DNA from: Pseudomonas sp. REP124
GTDB taxonomy: Bacteria > Pseudomonadota > Gammaproteobacteria > Pseudomonadales > Pseudomonadaceae
Assembly: GCF_020164475.1 (NCBI RefSeq)
Contig: NZ_JAIQWX010000003.1
Span: forward strand, 48,685-112,684
Direction of reading: 5' to 3'
DNA length: 64,000 bases
In this document: positions 24,101 through 32,844 of the stretch, one piece after another
Numbering within the stretch: the stretch's first letter is position 1
How the letters are laid out: the number at the start of each line of letters is the position of its first letter
Program-made: the position numbers and the translations under genes
Notes under the pieces: model-generated
Told to the model about the DNA's origin: nothing
What the model saw: the letters and a program-made list of their open reading frames with translations, nothing else
Databases searched by the model: none

Positions 24101-26597
24101 TACCCACATGACGCAGGTAGTCGAGACAGACACTGACCGCGCCGTCGCTGCGATCCATCAGCAGGTAGACATCCATCTTCAGGCAGGCGATGTTCGCTCG
24201 CTCAATGACAGTCTCGGCCCGCTTCAACAGTGTCGTCAGACGCTCATCTGCAACGGAGAGCTGTCCGGTAAGGAACTCGCATTCGGCCCGGTTCAACTCC
24301 AATGCAAAAAGCAGTTCATGCTTATGTGCCCAGCCGTCTTCGTCCAACAACTGCGAACCGGTGGTGAGATAGTTGAGCGCTGACGCGTAGGCAGTCGATG
24401 CCTTGGCGCGCTGACCGGCGATCAGATTGAACTCGGCCAGCTGCTCCCGCTCGATCGACTCCGTGAGCAGATCAGCACCGCGATTGAGCTGGCCGACGAT
24501 TTCGAAGATCGATTCCTCCAGATCCAGGGCAGTTATCTGCGATACAAGCAACCGACCGATTCGCAAATGTGCCTGGGCCCGGGACGCTTCAGGAATCAGA
24601 GAATAGGCAGCCTCATGGATACGGTCATGTACAAACCCATAGCTGCCGTCCAGTCGCTCGACCAACTCCTGACTTATCGCTTCCCACAATACCGTGCTCA
24701 ACTGCGCCTCGGGCACATCCATGGCGGTGGCCAGCGCCTGAATGTCGGCGACGTTGCCCAGGCAGGCGAGATGCTGCAACGCTTGCTGAGTGTGAATCGG
24801 CAAGCGGGTCAACTTGTCGACCATCAGGTCAACGATGTTGTCGGTGTAACCCTTGGCATGGATACGATCCGGGTCCCAGAACCACTGACGAACCTCGTAG
24901 CCGAAAGCCAACAGCTCTTCCTCGGCAAGCGCCAGTAGAAACTGGATCACAAAGAATGGATTGCCCGCCGTTTTCTCCAGCACGATCTGCGCCAGAGGCT
25001 CGACACGCTTTATCTCTTCGTGAAGCGCTTCGGCAATCATCTGCTCGATGTGCGTCTTGGCCAGCGGTGCCAGAGTAATCTCGTTAACCCTGCCACCGGC
25101 ATTACGAATGGCCTGAAGCTTTCCCGAAAGCGGGTGCGTAACATCCACCTCGTTGCTGCGGTAAGCCCCCACCAGCAACAGGTGCCGCATATCCGATCCG
25201 ACGAGCAGGTCTTCCAGCAGGTCGAGCGTTGCGGCGTCGAGCCACTGCAGATCGTCAAGGAACAGGGCGAGCGGATGTTCAGCCCGTGCAAACACGCCGA
25301 TAAAACGCCTGAACACCAGGAGGAAACGACGTTGCGCCTGCTGAGGATCAAGCACCGGCACCGGCGGCGGCTCGCCGATGATCAATTTCAGCTCGGGAAT
25401 GATATCGGTCATGAGCCGCGCGTTGGCATCCAGCGCCATTTGCAGGTCCTCACGCCAACTCGCCAGCTCCGTATCGTTCTTGCCCAGCAGTGTACGGACC
25501 AGGCTTTGAAACGCCTGAACCAGTGTCGAATAGGGAATGTCTCGCCGGTACTGATCGAACTTGCCGGAGGCGAAAATTCCTCGGGGTGGCACTAGAAACT
25601 TGTGCAGCTCATTGACCACCGAGGACTTGCCTATGCCGGAATAACCGGTAACCAAAACCATTTCCGGTGCGCCGTTTTCAACGATTCGACCGAACGCGGC
25701 AATGAGCGCGTCGACCTCCCGCTCGCGCCCGTAGAGTTTCTCCGGAATCAGCAACCGGTCAGACCTGCTGTGTTCACTCAAAGTAAACGAATTGATCTGC
25801 CCAAGTTGCTGCCAGTCGGCGAGGCATTTGCGCAAATCGTACTCAACCCCGGCGGCGGTGCAGTAACGCTCCTCCGCCGTTTTGGCGAGCAACTTCATTA
25901 CAATTTCGCAGAGTGGCTTGGGCACCGTTTCGACCCGTACGCTGGGTGGCAGCGGTTTCTTCGCGATATGGCAATGTACCCATTCGATCGGGTCGACGGC
26001 GGTGAACGGCAACGTTGCGGTCAGCATCTGGTAGAGGGTGACGCCGAAGGAGTACAGGTCACTGCGCGAATCGATCGAGCGATTCATCCGACCGGTTTGC
26101 TCAGGTGCCATGTAAGCGAGCGTGCCGCTGATCGTCTCCGGCGCCGACCGTTCGCGGGGAAACCGAGAAGCCAGGCCAAATCCGGTGAGTCTGGCCTGGC
26201 CATCGGAGCAGTTCACCAGGATATGGCTGGGTTTGATGTCCTTGTGAACAATCCCCCGCTGATGGAGCTTACCCAGCGCCACTGCAATGCTGACTGCGTG
26301 CTGCAAGAACGTCGTGATTTCCATCGGGCGTGCCAGCAATTGCGCCAAGGGCTGGCCGCCCGGATCCTCAAGTACCAATTGCATATGAGCGCCTTCGCGC
26401 ACCATCTCGTGCGGCTGAAGTGCCCAACTGCAATCGAGTTCATCTTTCAACGAAAATTCGTGAGCGAGTCTGGCGAGACTCGCCGGCAAAGGTTGTTCGG
26501 CGGCGAGCCTCGACAACAAGACGTTGCGATTACTGTCAGCTCCCAAGCGCGATACCCGACAGAGGATACGTTCACCGTCGGCCCATAAAATCTGCAT
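21120..26597 (-). CDS. Pseudokinase-AAA-GAF-PAS hybrid sensor histidine kinase
   Basis: 1825 residues. In order: Ser/Thr-kinase-like domain (about 1-265), AAA_16 ATPase with Walker A GYSGIGKSS (318-326) and LALFLDDLQWLDAATL (Walker B), a long helical TPR-like region, GAF (about 1240-1400; ERGLLILSDAGE ... RARSILCLPL), PAS (about 1410-1540; GIVVWNVDGDIVEANDAFLRM), HisKA with H-box SIAHEVNQP (H1609) and a HATPase with GPGFA and GLGMGLSICRSIVEAHGG. The kinase domain keeps HKD (D120) and APEQT. However, DFG reads TGFG (G139) and the KPxN Asn is His125, so both Mg ligands are lost and it is probably a pseudokinase. No receiver domain and no adjacent response regulator gene; the partner is elsewhere. 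Cytosolic: no membrane segment seen. Confidence 0.9.
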   Translation of the reverse strand: MQILWADGERILCRVSRLGADSNRNVLLSRLAAEQPLPASLARLAHEFSLKDELDCSWALQPHEMVREGAHMQLVLEDPGGQPLAQLLARPMEITTFLQHAVSIAVALGKLHQRGIVHKDIKPSHILVNCSDGQARLTGFGLASRFPRERSAPETISGTLAYMAPEQTGRMNRSIDSRSDLYSFGVTLYQMLTATLPFTAVDPIEWVHCHIAKKPLPPSVRVETVPKPLCEIVMKLLAKTAEERYCTAAGVEYDLRKCLADWQQLGQINSFTLSEHSRSDRLLIPEKLYGREREVDALIAAFGRIVENGAPEMVLVTGYSGIGKSSVVNELHKFLVPPRGIFASGKFDQYRRDIPYSTLVQAFQSLVRTLLGKNDTELASWREDLQMALDANARLMTDIIPELKLIIGEPPPVPVLDPQQAQRRFLLVFRRFIGVFARAEHPLALFLDDLQWLDAATLDLLEDLLVGSDMRHLLLVGAYRSNEVDVTHPLSGKLQAIRNAGGRVNEITLAPLAKTHIEQMIAEALHEEIKRVEPLAQIVLEKTAGNPFFVIQFLLALAEEELLAFGYEVRQWFWDPDRIHAKGYTDNIVDLMVDKLTRLPIHTQQALQHLACLGNVADIQALATAMDVPEAQLSTVLWEAISQELVERLDGSYGFVHDRIHEAAYSLIPEASRAQAHLRIGRLLVSQITALDLEESIFEIVGQLNRGADLLTESIEREQLAEFNLIAGQRAKASTAYASALNYLTTGSQLLDEDGWAHKHELLFALELNRAECEFLTGQLSVADERLTTLLKRAETVIERANIACLKMDVYLLMDRSDGAVSVCLDYLRHVGIEWSAHPSDNEVSQEYDRIWSLLGDRQIEALVDLPLMDDAVSLMTVSALGKLFPPALQTDANLACLSICKAVSLSLERGNCDASCVHYANLFRVAGRRFGDYQAGLRFGQLGCELVEHRGLTRFEPSTFLCFSNFTSRWMRPVAQCRDLLRRSFAAANRIGDLPYGAYAGNSLTSDALFAGAPLSDVQGEAERGLAYAIKVRFGLVVDFIETQFALIRMLRGQTSYFGCFDDQQFNESKTEAHLSSSLDLALAECWYWVRKLQAQYMAENYAAAMTAAAQAQRLLWASHSFFEEAEFYFYDALVRSAWCDGVSEQEHALHLAAMGVDYQRLQGWAQQCPENFASRAALIAAEIARVEGRVLDAELLYEQAINLAQKDGFTQIEALANELASRFFAARGLGKIACVYLQDARYGYLRWGADGKVRQLEAKYPSLRTEESSLGPITTMATAVEHLDLTTVIKVSQAVSGEIVLEKLIDTVMLTAIEQAGAERGLLILSDAGEHRVVAQVTTGGNATQLRDTAVSSKLLPESVLYQVLRTGESIVLGDATSEAPFAADPYVRQQRARSILCLPLMTQAKLVGALYLENNLSARVFSPNRIAVLKLVASQAAISLENARLYREVAERESKIRRLVDANIIGIVVWNVDGDIVEANDAFLRMLGFTREDLVSGRMRWRDLTVPQYRELSDRYVQDAVRNGHAQPLEKAYFKKDGSTLPAIVGLAMFESDRKEGVAFVLDLTERKQAEEKARESERRYREVQTELAHANRVATMGQLVASIAHEVNQPIAAAILNAHAAQRWLNVQPPALDEVRQVLGRLIQDANRAADVLGRIRGHIRKAPPQNGALDINVAIGEMIEFTRSEIMKNGVTLQTQLTDGLQLIVGDRVELQQVLLNLIMNALEAMGVTPQNERQLQISAVPGEEGYLLISVSDSGPGFATQNPDQVFTSFYTTKAAGLGMGLSICRSIVEAHGGRLWASANQPRGAIFQFTLPVRHHFS

Positions 26598-27386
26598 GTT
26601 GTAATTCGCCAGACTAAAAAGAATATAAGGTCCTGAGCCGTTTCTTCCTTGTAGTCGTCATTTTTGACAGTTGATTGCCAAAACAGCGCAAGTTTCCTCG
26701 GCGAATGCACTCTCGCATTCATAGGCTTCAATCAGGGTCGCGTGGCATAAGGATTGTCTTCTCGAAATTATGTTCTGAGAAGAATAATCATCAGTCACAC
26801 GATAGAAGGCGGCGAAAATGTCATCGAACGGACTTAAAAGCAGCTACACCAAGATTTAAATATTTAATACCAAAATATACTTTACCTAATGGAAGACTAC
26901 GTGTAGCGCAGGAAATACGAGCCGGCGCACCCTTCGCGTCAGCCTCGTTGCTCGATGGTTCTACAGCTTGAATGTATAACTAAAAAGAGCACATTGATAA
27001 TAAAAAGAACATGCTCACAGGATATCAATCTGAAAAACTGAACCGGCCAATTTATCTGCTTAAATGTGGGAAAGTTGAAAAATGATCAGATGTTTTCCGT
27101 GCCATTACTGTCTGTAGCCAACTTCTATAAAAAACTGCTACTGATCAATTCCTGATTATTCTCCATGCGCTGGCTGGAAAGCCGACGTCCGTCGCCCGCA
27201 ACACGGTGGTCGTTGGCGGTGGTGGTTTTACACCGCCATCCAGATGATCGACGAGGTGATGGAAAATCACGTCGACCGAGGCCAGGGTTTCGGAACTCAT
27301 TCCGAAACCATTTAAACACGCACCTTTCAGCTATGTTTAATGCGCGCAAGCAGACTTCCCATGCCTGCGGAAAAAGGAGCCACCCC
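26598..27386. other. Long AT-rich intergenic region with a possible coding remnant
   Basis: The stretch 26760-27130 is AT-rich and has no supported gene. At 27215-27317 an open segment reads YTAIQMIDEVMENHV and ends in a TAA, in a frame that fits no start; it may be the tail of a lost gene, not identified. A good SD (AAAGGAG) precedes the aminotransferase ATG at 27387. The promoters for the two divergent genes must lie here. Confidence 0.4.
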
Positions 27387-28520
27387 ATGTCAAAGCTATA
27401 CCCCAGCATCGATCCCGAGGGGCTGGTCGAGTACTCAGTGGTCTACACCGACCGCTCGCTCAACCACATGTCGCAGTCGTTCCAAGGCGTGATGAAGAAC
27501 ATCTCCAGCACCCTGAAGCAGGTCTACAACGCCCAGGCTGTTGCGGTGGTGCCGGGCAGCGGCACGTTCGGCATGGAAGCGGTGGCGCGCCAGTTCGCCA
27601 CCGGCCAGCAATGCCTGGTGATCCGCAACGGCTGGTTCAGTTATCGCTGGAGCCAGATTCTGGAGATGGGCAACATCCCGGCGGCCACCATGGTGCTCAA
27701 GGCCCGACCGGTCGAAACCGGTCGCCAGGCCGCCTACGCCCCTCCTCCTCTGGACGAAGTGCTGGCCGCCATTCAGACGCACAAGCCGCAGATCGTCTTC
27801 GCCCCCCACGTTGAAACCTCATCAGGGATCATCCTGCCCGACGACTACCTGCGAGCCGTCGGCGACGCCGTGCATGCGGTGGGTGGCCTGTTCGTACTGG
27901 ACTGCATCGCCTCGGGCACGATTTGGGTGGATATGCACAAATGCGCAGTCGACCTGCTGATCAGCGCACCGCAGAAAGGCTGGAGCGCCTCCCCTTGCTG
28001 CGCCCTCGTAATGCTAAGTGCCTTGGCCCTCGAATGCATCGAACACACGCAAAGCAGCAGCTTCGCCTGCGACCTGAAAAAGTGGCTGCAGATCATGCAG
28101 GCCTACGAACAGGGCGGGCATGCCTACCACGCGACCATGCCCAGCGATGCCCTCGCGCGATTCAACGAAGTGATGAAAGAGACGCAAGCCTACGGTTTCG
28201 ACAAGGTGCGCGAGGAACAACAGGCCTTGGGCGATCGGGTGCGCGCAATGCTGACCGGCAAAGGCATCAAAAGCGTGGCCGCCGCCGGTTTCCAGGCCCC
28301 TGGCGTGGTGGTGAGCTACACCGATGATCCCGACATCAAGAGCGGCAAGAAATTTGTCAGCCACGGCCTGCAGATCGCCGCGGGAGTGCCGTTGCAATGC
28401 GACGAGCCGGCCGACTTTCAGACCTTTCGTATCGGGCTGTTCGGGCTGGAAAAGCTGAACAATATCGAGCGTACGGTCAGTACGTTGGAGAAGGCATTGG
28501 ATGAGGTGATGGGTAACTAA
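27387..28520 (+). CDS. Class V PLP-dependent aminotransferase (alanine-glyoxylate type)
   Basis: 377 residues. PLP site: D172 in FVLDCIASG and lysine K197 in SAPQKGWSASP. N-terminal VVPGSGTFGMEAVARQ is the phosphate-binding loop. By family it transfers an amino group between alanine or serine and a 2-oxo acid. Start ATG 27387 with AAAGGAG eight bases upstream; the longer frame is not used. It stands alone. The next gene, metR, is convergent to it. Confidence 0.88.
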   Translation: MSKLYPSIDPEGLVEYSVVYTDRSLNHMSQSFQGVMKNISSTLKQVYNAQAVAVVPGSGTFGMEAVARQFATGQQCLVIRNGWFSYRWSQILEMGNIPAATMVLKARPVETGRQAAYAPPPLDEVLAAIQTHKPQIVFAPHVETSSGIILPDDYLRAVGDAVHAVGGLFVLDCIASGTIWVDMHKCAVDLLISAPQKGWSASPCCALVMLSALALECIEHTQSSSFACDLKKWLQIMQAYEQGGHAYHATMPSDALARFNEVMKETQAYGFDKVREEQQALGDRVRAMLTGKGIKSVAAAGFQAPGVVVSYTDDPDIKSGKKFVSHGLQIAAGVPLQCDEPADFQTFRIGLFGLEKLNNIERTVSTLEKALDEVMGN

Positions 28521-28614
28521 ATCCTCATAGTGCCCAAAGGTGATACCGGACTTGTGAACTCCTGGAAGGTATCCCTGGGCACTGCCAGCCCATGACGCTG
28601 ATGCTCGACGTGCC

Positions 28615-29535
28615 CTACTCCCGAACCGCGCAAATGCCCTCCAGTGTCGAGAAGGAAGTGTCTTTGGCCGTCAGTAGAAAATCACTCATATAGGGCGTTG
28701 CCAGCATGTCCGAGCGCACCGCAGCGAAAAGTGTCGGAAACATGCCCTTCTCGCCCAGGCGTCGAGCCGTGACATATCCGCGGGTGGTGTATTCGTGCAA
28801 GGCCCAGTTTGGCAGGCAGCTGACGCCTCTGCCCGACGCCACCAATTGCATCATCATTACCGTCATCTCGGAGGTTCGGACATTGAGCGGCTCGACGTCG
28901 GCCGGATCGAGGAAGCGAGTGAAGATATCGAGCCTGTCTCGTTCGATGGGATAGGTGATCAGCGTAAGTGGCTTCAGGTCCTTCGGCGCAATGACACTTT
29001 TTCCAACCAGCGGATGGTGGTTGTCCACGGCCAGCAATGCTTCGTAGGTGAACAGAGGCACATAGGTGATGCCGTTCATGTTGATCGGATCGGAGGTGAC
29101 AACCAGATCCAGATCGCCACGCGCCAATGCAGGTAGCGGCGCGAAGGAGAACCCTGACGCGAGATCCATCTCTACTTCCGGCCATGATCTCCTGAAGGCG
29201 TCGATGGCTGGCATCAGCCACTGGAAGCAGCTGTGGCACTCAATCGCCAAGTGCAAACGTCCAGCCGAACCGCCCGCCAATCGGCTGAAATCACGTTCGG
29301 CTTCCCGCAGTAATGGCAGGACATCATCAGCCAGTTTCAGCAATCTCAGACCCGCGCTGGTAAAGCGCATCGGCTTTGATTTGCGCATGAACAACGTCAT
29401 CCCCATGCGCTCCTCCAGTTCCTTGAGCTGATGGGAAATAGCTGACTGTGTCAGGTTCAGACGCTCAGCCGTTTCCACCAGACTGCTGGTATCCCGCATG
29501 GCTTGTACGGTTTTAAGATGACGTAAATCGATCAT
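28615..29535 (-). CDS. metR: MetR, LysR-type activator of methionine biosynthesis
   Basis: 306 residues, collinear with E. coli MetR. MIDLRHLKTVQAMRDTSSL, TQSAISHQLKELEERMG, RKSKPMRF, then LAIECHSCFQWLMPA and GDLDLVVTSD, which are MetR hallmarks in the homocysteine-binding domain. By family it activates met genes in response to homocysteine. It is divergent from the mesX-mesD operon over a 364-base gap, indicating that this operon is its target. Confidence 0.9.
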   Translation of the reverse strand: MIDLRHLKTVQAMRDTSSLVETAERLNLTQSAISHQLKELEERMGMTLFMRKSKPMRFTSAGLRLLKLADDVLPLLREAERDFSRLAGGSAGRLHLAIECHSCFQWLMPAIDAFRRSWPEVEMDLASGFSFAPLPALARGDLDLVVTSDPINMNGITYVPLFTYEALLAVDNHHPLVGKSVIAPKDLKPLTLITYPIERDRLDIFTRFLDPADVEPLNVRTSEMTVMMMQLVASGRGVSCLPNWALHEYTTRGYVTARRLGEKGMFPTLFAAVRSDMLATPYMSDFLLTAKDTSFSTLEGICAVRE

Positions 29536-29733
29536 GAATATGAATAAAATTTGAGTTGGCGAGAATTAAAATTAGTTTGTCTCACCATGAGAGAAAAGTC
29601 GACAGTGACTTGAGTTCCAGTGCGGGCGAGAGGTAGTTGCACCATTTGGAGCGCACTCTGAAACGTCTTCTGGTGGGCGCCGATTCCTCAGCCCGGATCC
29701 AACACCCAAACATGAATGTGATTAATATTTTAT

Positions 29734-29746
29734 TGAAATCAATTCG
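29734..29746. promoter_or_regulatory. MetR-box-like site upstream of mesX
   Basis: TGAAATCAATTCG differs by one base from the MetR consensus TGAA-N5-TTCA. It lies 154 bases before the mesX ATG in the metR/mesX gap (29536-29899), which is AT-rich and otherwise without a gene. By-eye match only. Confidence 0.4.
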
Positions 29747-29899
29747 TTTTTATTCAACTGGGCACTCGGCATAAAATGCGAACTGCTCTTCACGGCAGGT
29801 CCAATAAAGCCTGCCAAGTGAAAAAACAGAACGCTGGTCAATCTGAAAACGATAAATAAAAAGTTCAGGTCCGGCTCAAAAACAGGATGTCAGACCAAG

Positions 29900-30883
29900 A
29901 TGAACAATGAATTCGCATTTGCTATCAAGAGCATTTGTTTTGATGAGGATTACTTGCCCTCGGACACTACGCGCATTACCACAAACTTTGCCAATCTGGC
30001 CAGAGGGAAAAGTCGTCAAGAGAATTTGCGCAACACTTTGAAGATGATAGACAACCGCTTCAATGCCTTGGCGCACTGGGACAATCCTGCTGGCGATCGT
30101 TACACGGTTGAGTTGGACATCATTTCCGCTGAAATGAACATCGATGCCCAAGGCGGTGATCAGGCCATTCCTTTGATCGAAGTTTTGAAAACAACGATTG
30201 TTGATGGAAAAACCGATGAGCGCATCAACGGCATCGTAGGCAACAACTTCTCCTCCTACGTGCGCGACTATGACTTCAGTGTGCGATTGCTGGAGCACAA
30301 CAGGAACCAGTCCGGGTTCAGCACCCCGGAGGATTTCGGCGACTTGCACGGGAAGTTGTTCAAGTGCTTCGTCAATTCAACTGCCTACAAAGAGCATTTC
30401 GACAAGCCGCCTGTAATCTGCCTGAGTGTTTCAAGCACCAGAACTTATCACCGGACCGAGAACCAGCATCCTGTTTTGGGGTTTGAGTACCAACAGGACC
30501 AATACTCTTTGACGGATGAGTATTTCAAGAAGATGGGGCTGAAGGTTCGCTACTTTATGCCGCCTAACAGCGCTGCGCCCTTGGCCTTTTATTTTTCAGG
30601 CGACCTGCTGGGTGATTACACCAACCTTGAGCTGATTGGCACCATCAGCACGATGGATACCTTCCAGAAAATTTATCGACCTGAAATTTATAACGCAAAT
30701 TCTGCAGCAGGAAAGTCCTATCAGCCTAGTTTGAAAAACCAGGACTACTCATTGACTCGAATTGTGTATGACCGAGAAGAACGGAGTCGGCTGGCTATCG
30801 AGCAAGGTAAATTCGCCGAAGAAAACTTTATCAAGCCCTACCAGACCATTCTTGAGCAATGGTCCGTCAGCTGCGCTCTTTGA
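29900..30883 (+). CDS. mesX: MesX (DUF1852), partner of MesD methionine synthase
   Basis: 327 residues of the DUF1852 family: FAFAIKSICFDEDYLPSDTT near the start, DYDFSVRLLEHNRNQSGFST and SLTDEYFKKMGLKVRYFMPP. DUF1852 proteins were shown to be needed for methionine synthesis by MesD and were named MesX; the biochemical role is not settled. It is directly upstream of mesD (24 bases) and divergent from metR. No signal peptide; cytosolic. Confidence 0.88.
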   Translation: MNNEFAFAIKSICFDEDYLPSDTTRITTNFANLARGKSRQENLRNTLKMIDNRFNALAHWDNPAGDRYTVELDIISAEMNIDAQGGDQAIPLIEVLKTTIVDGKTDERINGIVGNNFSSYVRDYDFSVRLLEHNRNQSGFSTPEDFGDLHGKLFKCFVNSTAYKEHFDKPPVICLSVSSTRTYHRTENQHPVLGFEYQQDQYSLTDEYFKKMGLKVRYFMPPNSAAPLAFYFSGDLLGDYTNLELIGTISTMDTFQKIYRPEIYNANSAAGKSYQPSLKNQDYSLTRIVYDREERSRLAIEQGKFAEENFIKPYQTILEQWSVSCAL

Positions 30884-30907
30884 TTAATTGAACCAAGGTC
30901 ATCTTTC

Positions 30908-31942
30908 ATGAAAAAACTGTTGCCCACTTCGACAGCTGGCAGCTTGCCGAAACCTGCCTGGCTTGCTCAACCGGAGACCCTTTGGTCGCCCTGGAAACTG
31001 CAAGGCGATGAGTTGGTTGAAGGCAAGCAGGATGCGCTGCGCTTGTCATTGCACGAACAACAACTGGCCGGTATCGATATCGTCAGTGACGGTGAACAGA
31101 CTCGTCAGCATTTCGTTACTACGTTTATTGAACACCTCGACGGCGTTGATTTTGAAAAGCGCGAGACGGTCAGGATTCGTGATCGTTACGATGCCAGCGT
31201 GCCAACCGTCGTAGGTGCCGTCGCTCGGCGAAAACCAGTCTTTGTCGAAGATGCCAAATTCCTGCGTCAGCAAACCGGACAGCCTATCAAGTGGGCCCTG
31301 CCAGGCCCGATGACGATGATTGATACCCTCTTTGACGCCCATTACAAGAGCCGTGAAAAACTGGCATGGGAATTCGCCACGATTCTCAACCAGGAGGCTA
31401 GAGAACTGGAGGCTGCCGGGGTCGACATCATTCAGTTCGACGAACCTGCCTTCAACGTATTTTTCGATGAGGTGAATGACTGGGGTGTTGCCACCCTGGA
31501 AAGAGCAATCGAAGGGCTTAAATGCGAAACCGCCGTGCATATCTGCTACGGCTACGGCATCAAAGCGAATACCGACTGGAAGAAGACGCTGGGCTCGGAG
31601 TGGCGACAGTACGAAGAAGCCTTTCCCAAGCTGCAAAAATCCAGCATCGATATCGTTTCGCTGGAGTGCCACAACTCTCACGTGCCCATGGATCTGATCG
31701 AGCTCATTCGGGGCAAGAAAGTCATGGTAGGCGCCATTGACGTGGCGAACCACGCCATTGAAACGCCCGAGGAAGTCGCCAATACCTTGAGAAAAGCCCT
31801 TCAGTTCGTCGACGCGGACAAGCTCTACCCATGCACCAACTGCGGTATGGCTCCTTTGCCTCGTCAAGTCGCCCGGGGCAAGTTGAACGCGTTGAGTGCC
31901 GGAGCGGAAATCGTTCGCAGAGAACTGTCGAACGGGCGCTGA
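30908..31942 (+). CDS. mesD: MesD, folate-independent methionine synthase (MetE C-domain-like)
   Basis: 344 residues, about half of MetE and equivalent to its catalytic C-terminal barrel. Start TSTAGSLPKP. Candidate zinc ligands are H211-x-C213 (HICYG), E253 (SLECHNSH) and C309/C312 (YPCTNCGMAPL), paralleling His641, Cys643, Glu665 and Cys726 of E. coli MetE. Homocysteine-side motifs are SDGEQTR and QFDEPAF. By family it methylates homocysteine without methyltetrahydrofolate, with an oxygen requirement and dependence on MesX. It lies between mesX and a flavin reductase gene, under MetR. Confidence 0.88.
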   Translation: MKKLLPTSTAGSLPKPAWLAQPETLWSPWKLQGDELVEGKQDALRLSLHEQQLAGIDIVSDGEQTRQHFVTTFIEHLDGVDFEKRETVRIRDRYDASVPTVVGAVARRKPVFVEDAKFLRQQTGQPIKWALPGPMTMIDTLFDAHYKSREKLAWEFATILNQEARELEAAGVDIIQFDEPAFNVFFDEVNDWGVATLERAIEGLKCETAVHICYGYGIKANTDWKKTLGSEWRQYEEAFPKLQKSSIDIVSLECHNSHVPMDLIELIRGKKVMVGAIDVANHAIETPEEVANTLRKALQFVDADKLYPCTNCGMAPLPRQVARGKLNALSAGAEIVRRELSNGR

Positions 31943-32100
31943 GCCACGCTCCAAAGTGGTCGACGCAACTTCATGAGCGATCAGCTCACTTTTGATCGAC
32001 GGGCCGCTTTCACAATTGAGAAGGCTGAAGTCTGCCAGATGATCGGGTGGCTTCAGACCTTGCTTAACACGGTCAACGCACTCTTTACTTAGGACCTGTC

Positions 32101-32610
32101 ATGTCACTTTCTGGTAATGCCATCGAACCTTTGAGCTTTCGCGAAGCGCTCGGGCACTACGCATCTGGCATCACAGTGATTTCAACACACGTTGATGGCG
32201 AACCGATTGGCTTCACCTGTCAGTCGTTCTACAGCGTGTCGATGAGTCCGCCGCTGGTGTCATTCAGCGTCATGTCCAGTTCAGCCAGCTACCCCAAAAT
32301 TCGCCAGGCAGGCCGATTCGCGGTCAACATCCTGTCGGGCGAACAGGTCAATATCTCCAACCAGTTCGCTCGGCGAGGCACGGACAAGTGGCACGGTGTC
32401 CAATGGCAGGAGTCGCCGCTGGGTAATCCGATCATTGCCGGCAGCCTGCACTGGCTGGATTGCGAAATTCACGCCGAACACGTCGCAGGTGATCACCTGA
32501 TCGTGATTGGTGAGGTGAAAGCGCTGAACCTGCAAGAGGCCGCTGCTACGCAACCATTGCTGTATTTCAAAGGGCAATATCGCAATCTCGCCGCGCATGG
32601 CGCGGTGTGA
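32101..32610 (+). CDS. Flavin reductase-like (FMN-binding split barrel) protein
   Basis: 169 residues. FREALGHYASGITVISTHVDGEP, GFTCQSFYSVSMSPPLVSFSV and AVNILSGEQ are typical of Flavin_Reduct/HpaC-type NAD(P)H:FMN reductases. It follows mesD by 158 bases on the same strand. Association with mesD-mesX suggests it supplies reduced flavin for the oxygen-dependent reaction; this is inference from context. Start has AGGACC upstream. Confidence 0.85.
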   Translation: MSLSGNAIEPLSFREALGHYASGITVISTHVDGEPIGFTCQSFYSVSMSPPLVSFSVMSSSASYPKIRQAGRFAVNILSGEQVNISNQFARRGTDKWHGVQWQESPLGNPIIAGSLHWLDCEIHAEHVAGDHLIVIGEVKALNLQEAAATQPLLYFKGQYRNLAAHGAV

Positions 32611-32844
32611 GTGCTTGGCTGCGCTGTGCGCGAAAGTCGATTGAAGGAGGTCCTGTTCCGCTTCCGAGGTTACCGCGCGGCTTAACGAACATCCATGTGC
32701 ATGGGTAGCCAAACATCGGTATCAGAAGCGCTATCAAACTTATAATTTCCAAATCCACAGACCGGTCGCCTGATCACTGTCTTCCAGACCTGACCGACGA
32801 CCAGTCTCTTTGCGTTCTACTACATATTGCCGCCCTGCGAACGA

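Noticed and set aside
26675..26971. 98-codon plus-strand frame in the AT-rich gap
   Set aside because: No RBS, rare-codon rich, no motif; runs across what must be promoter DNA.
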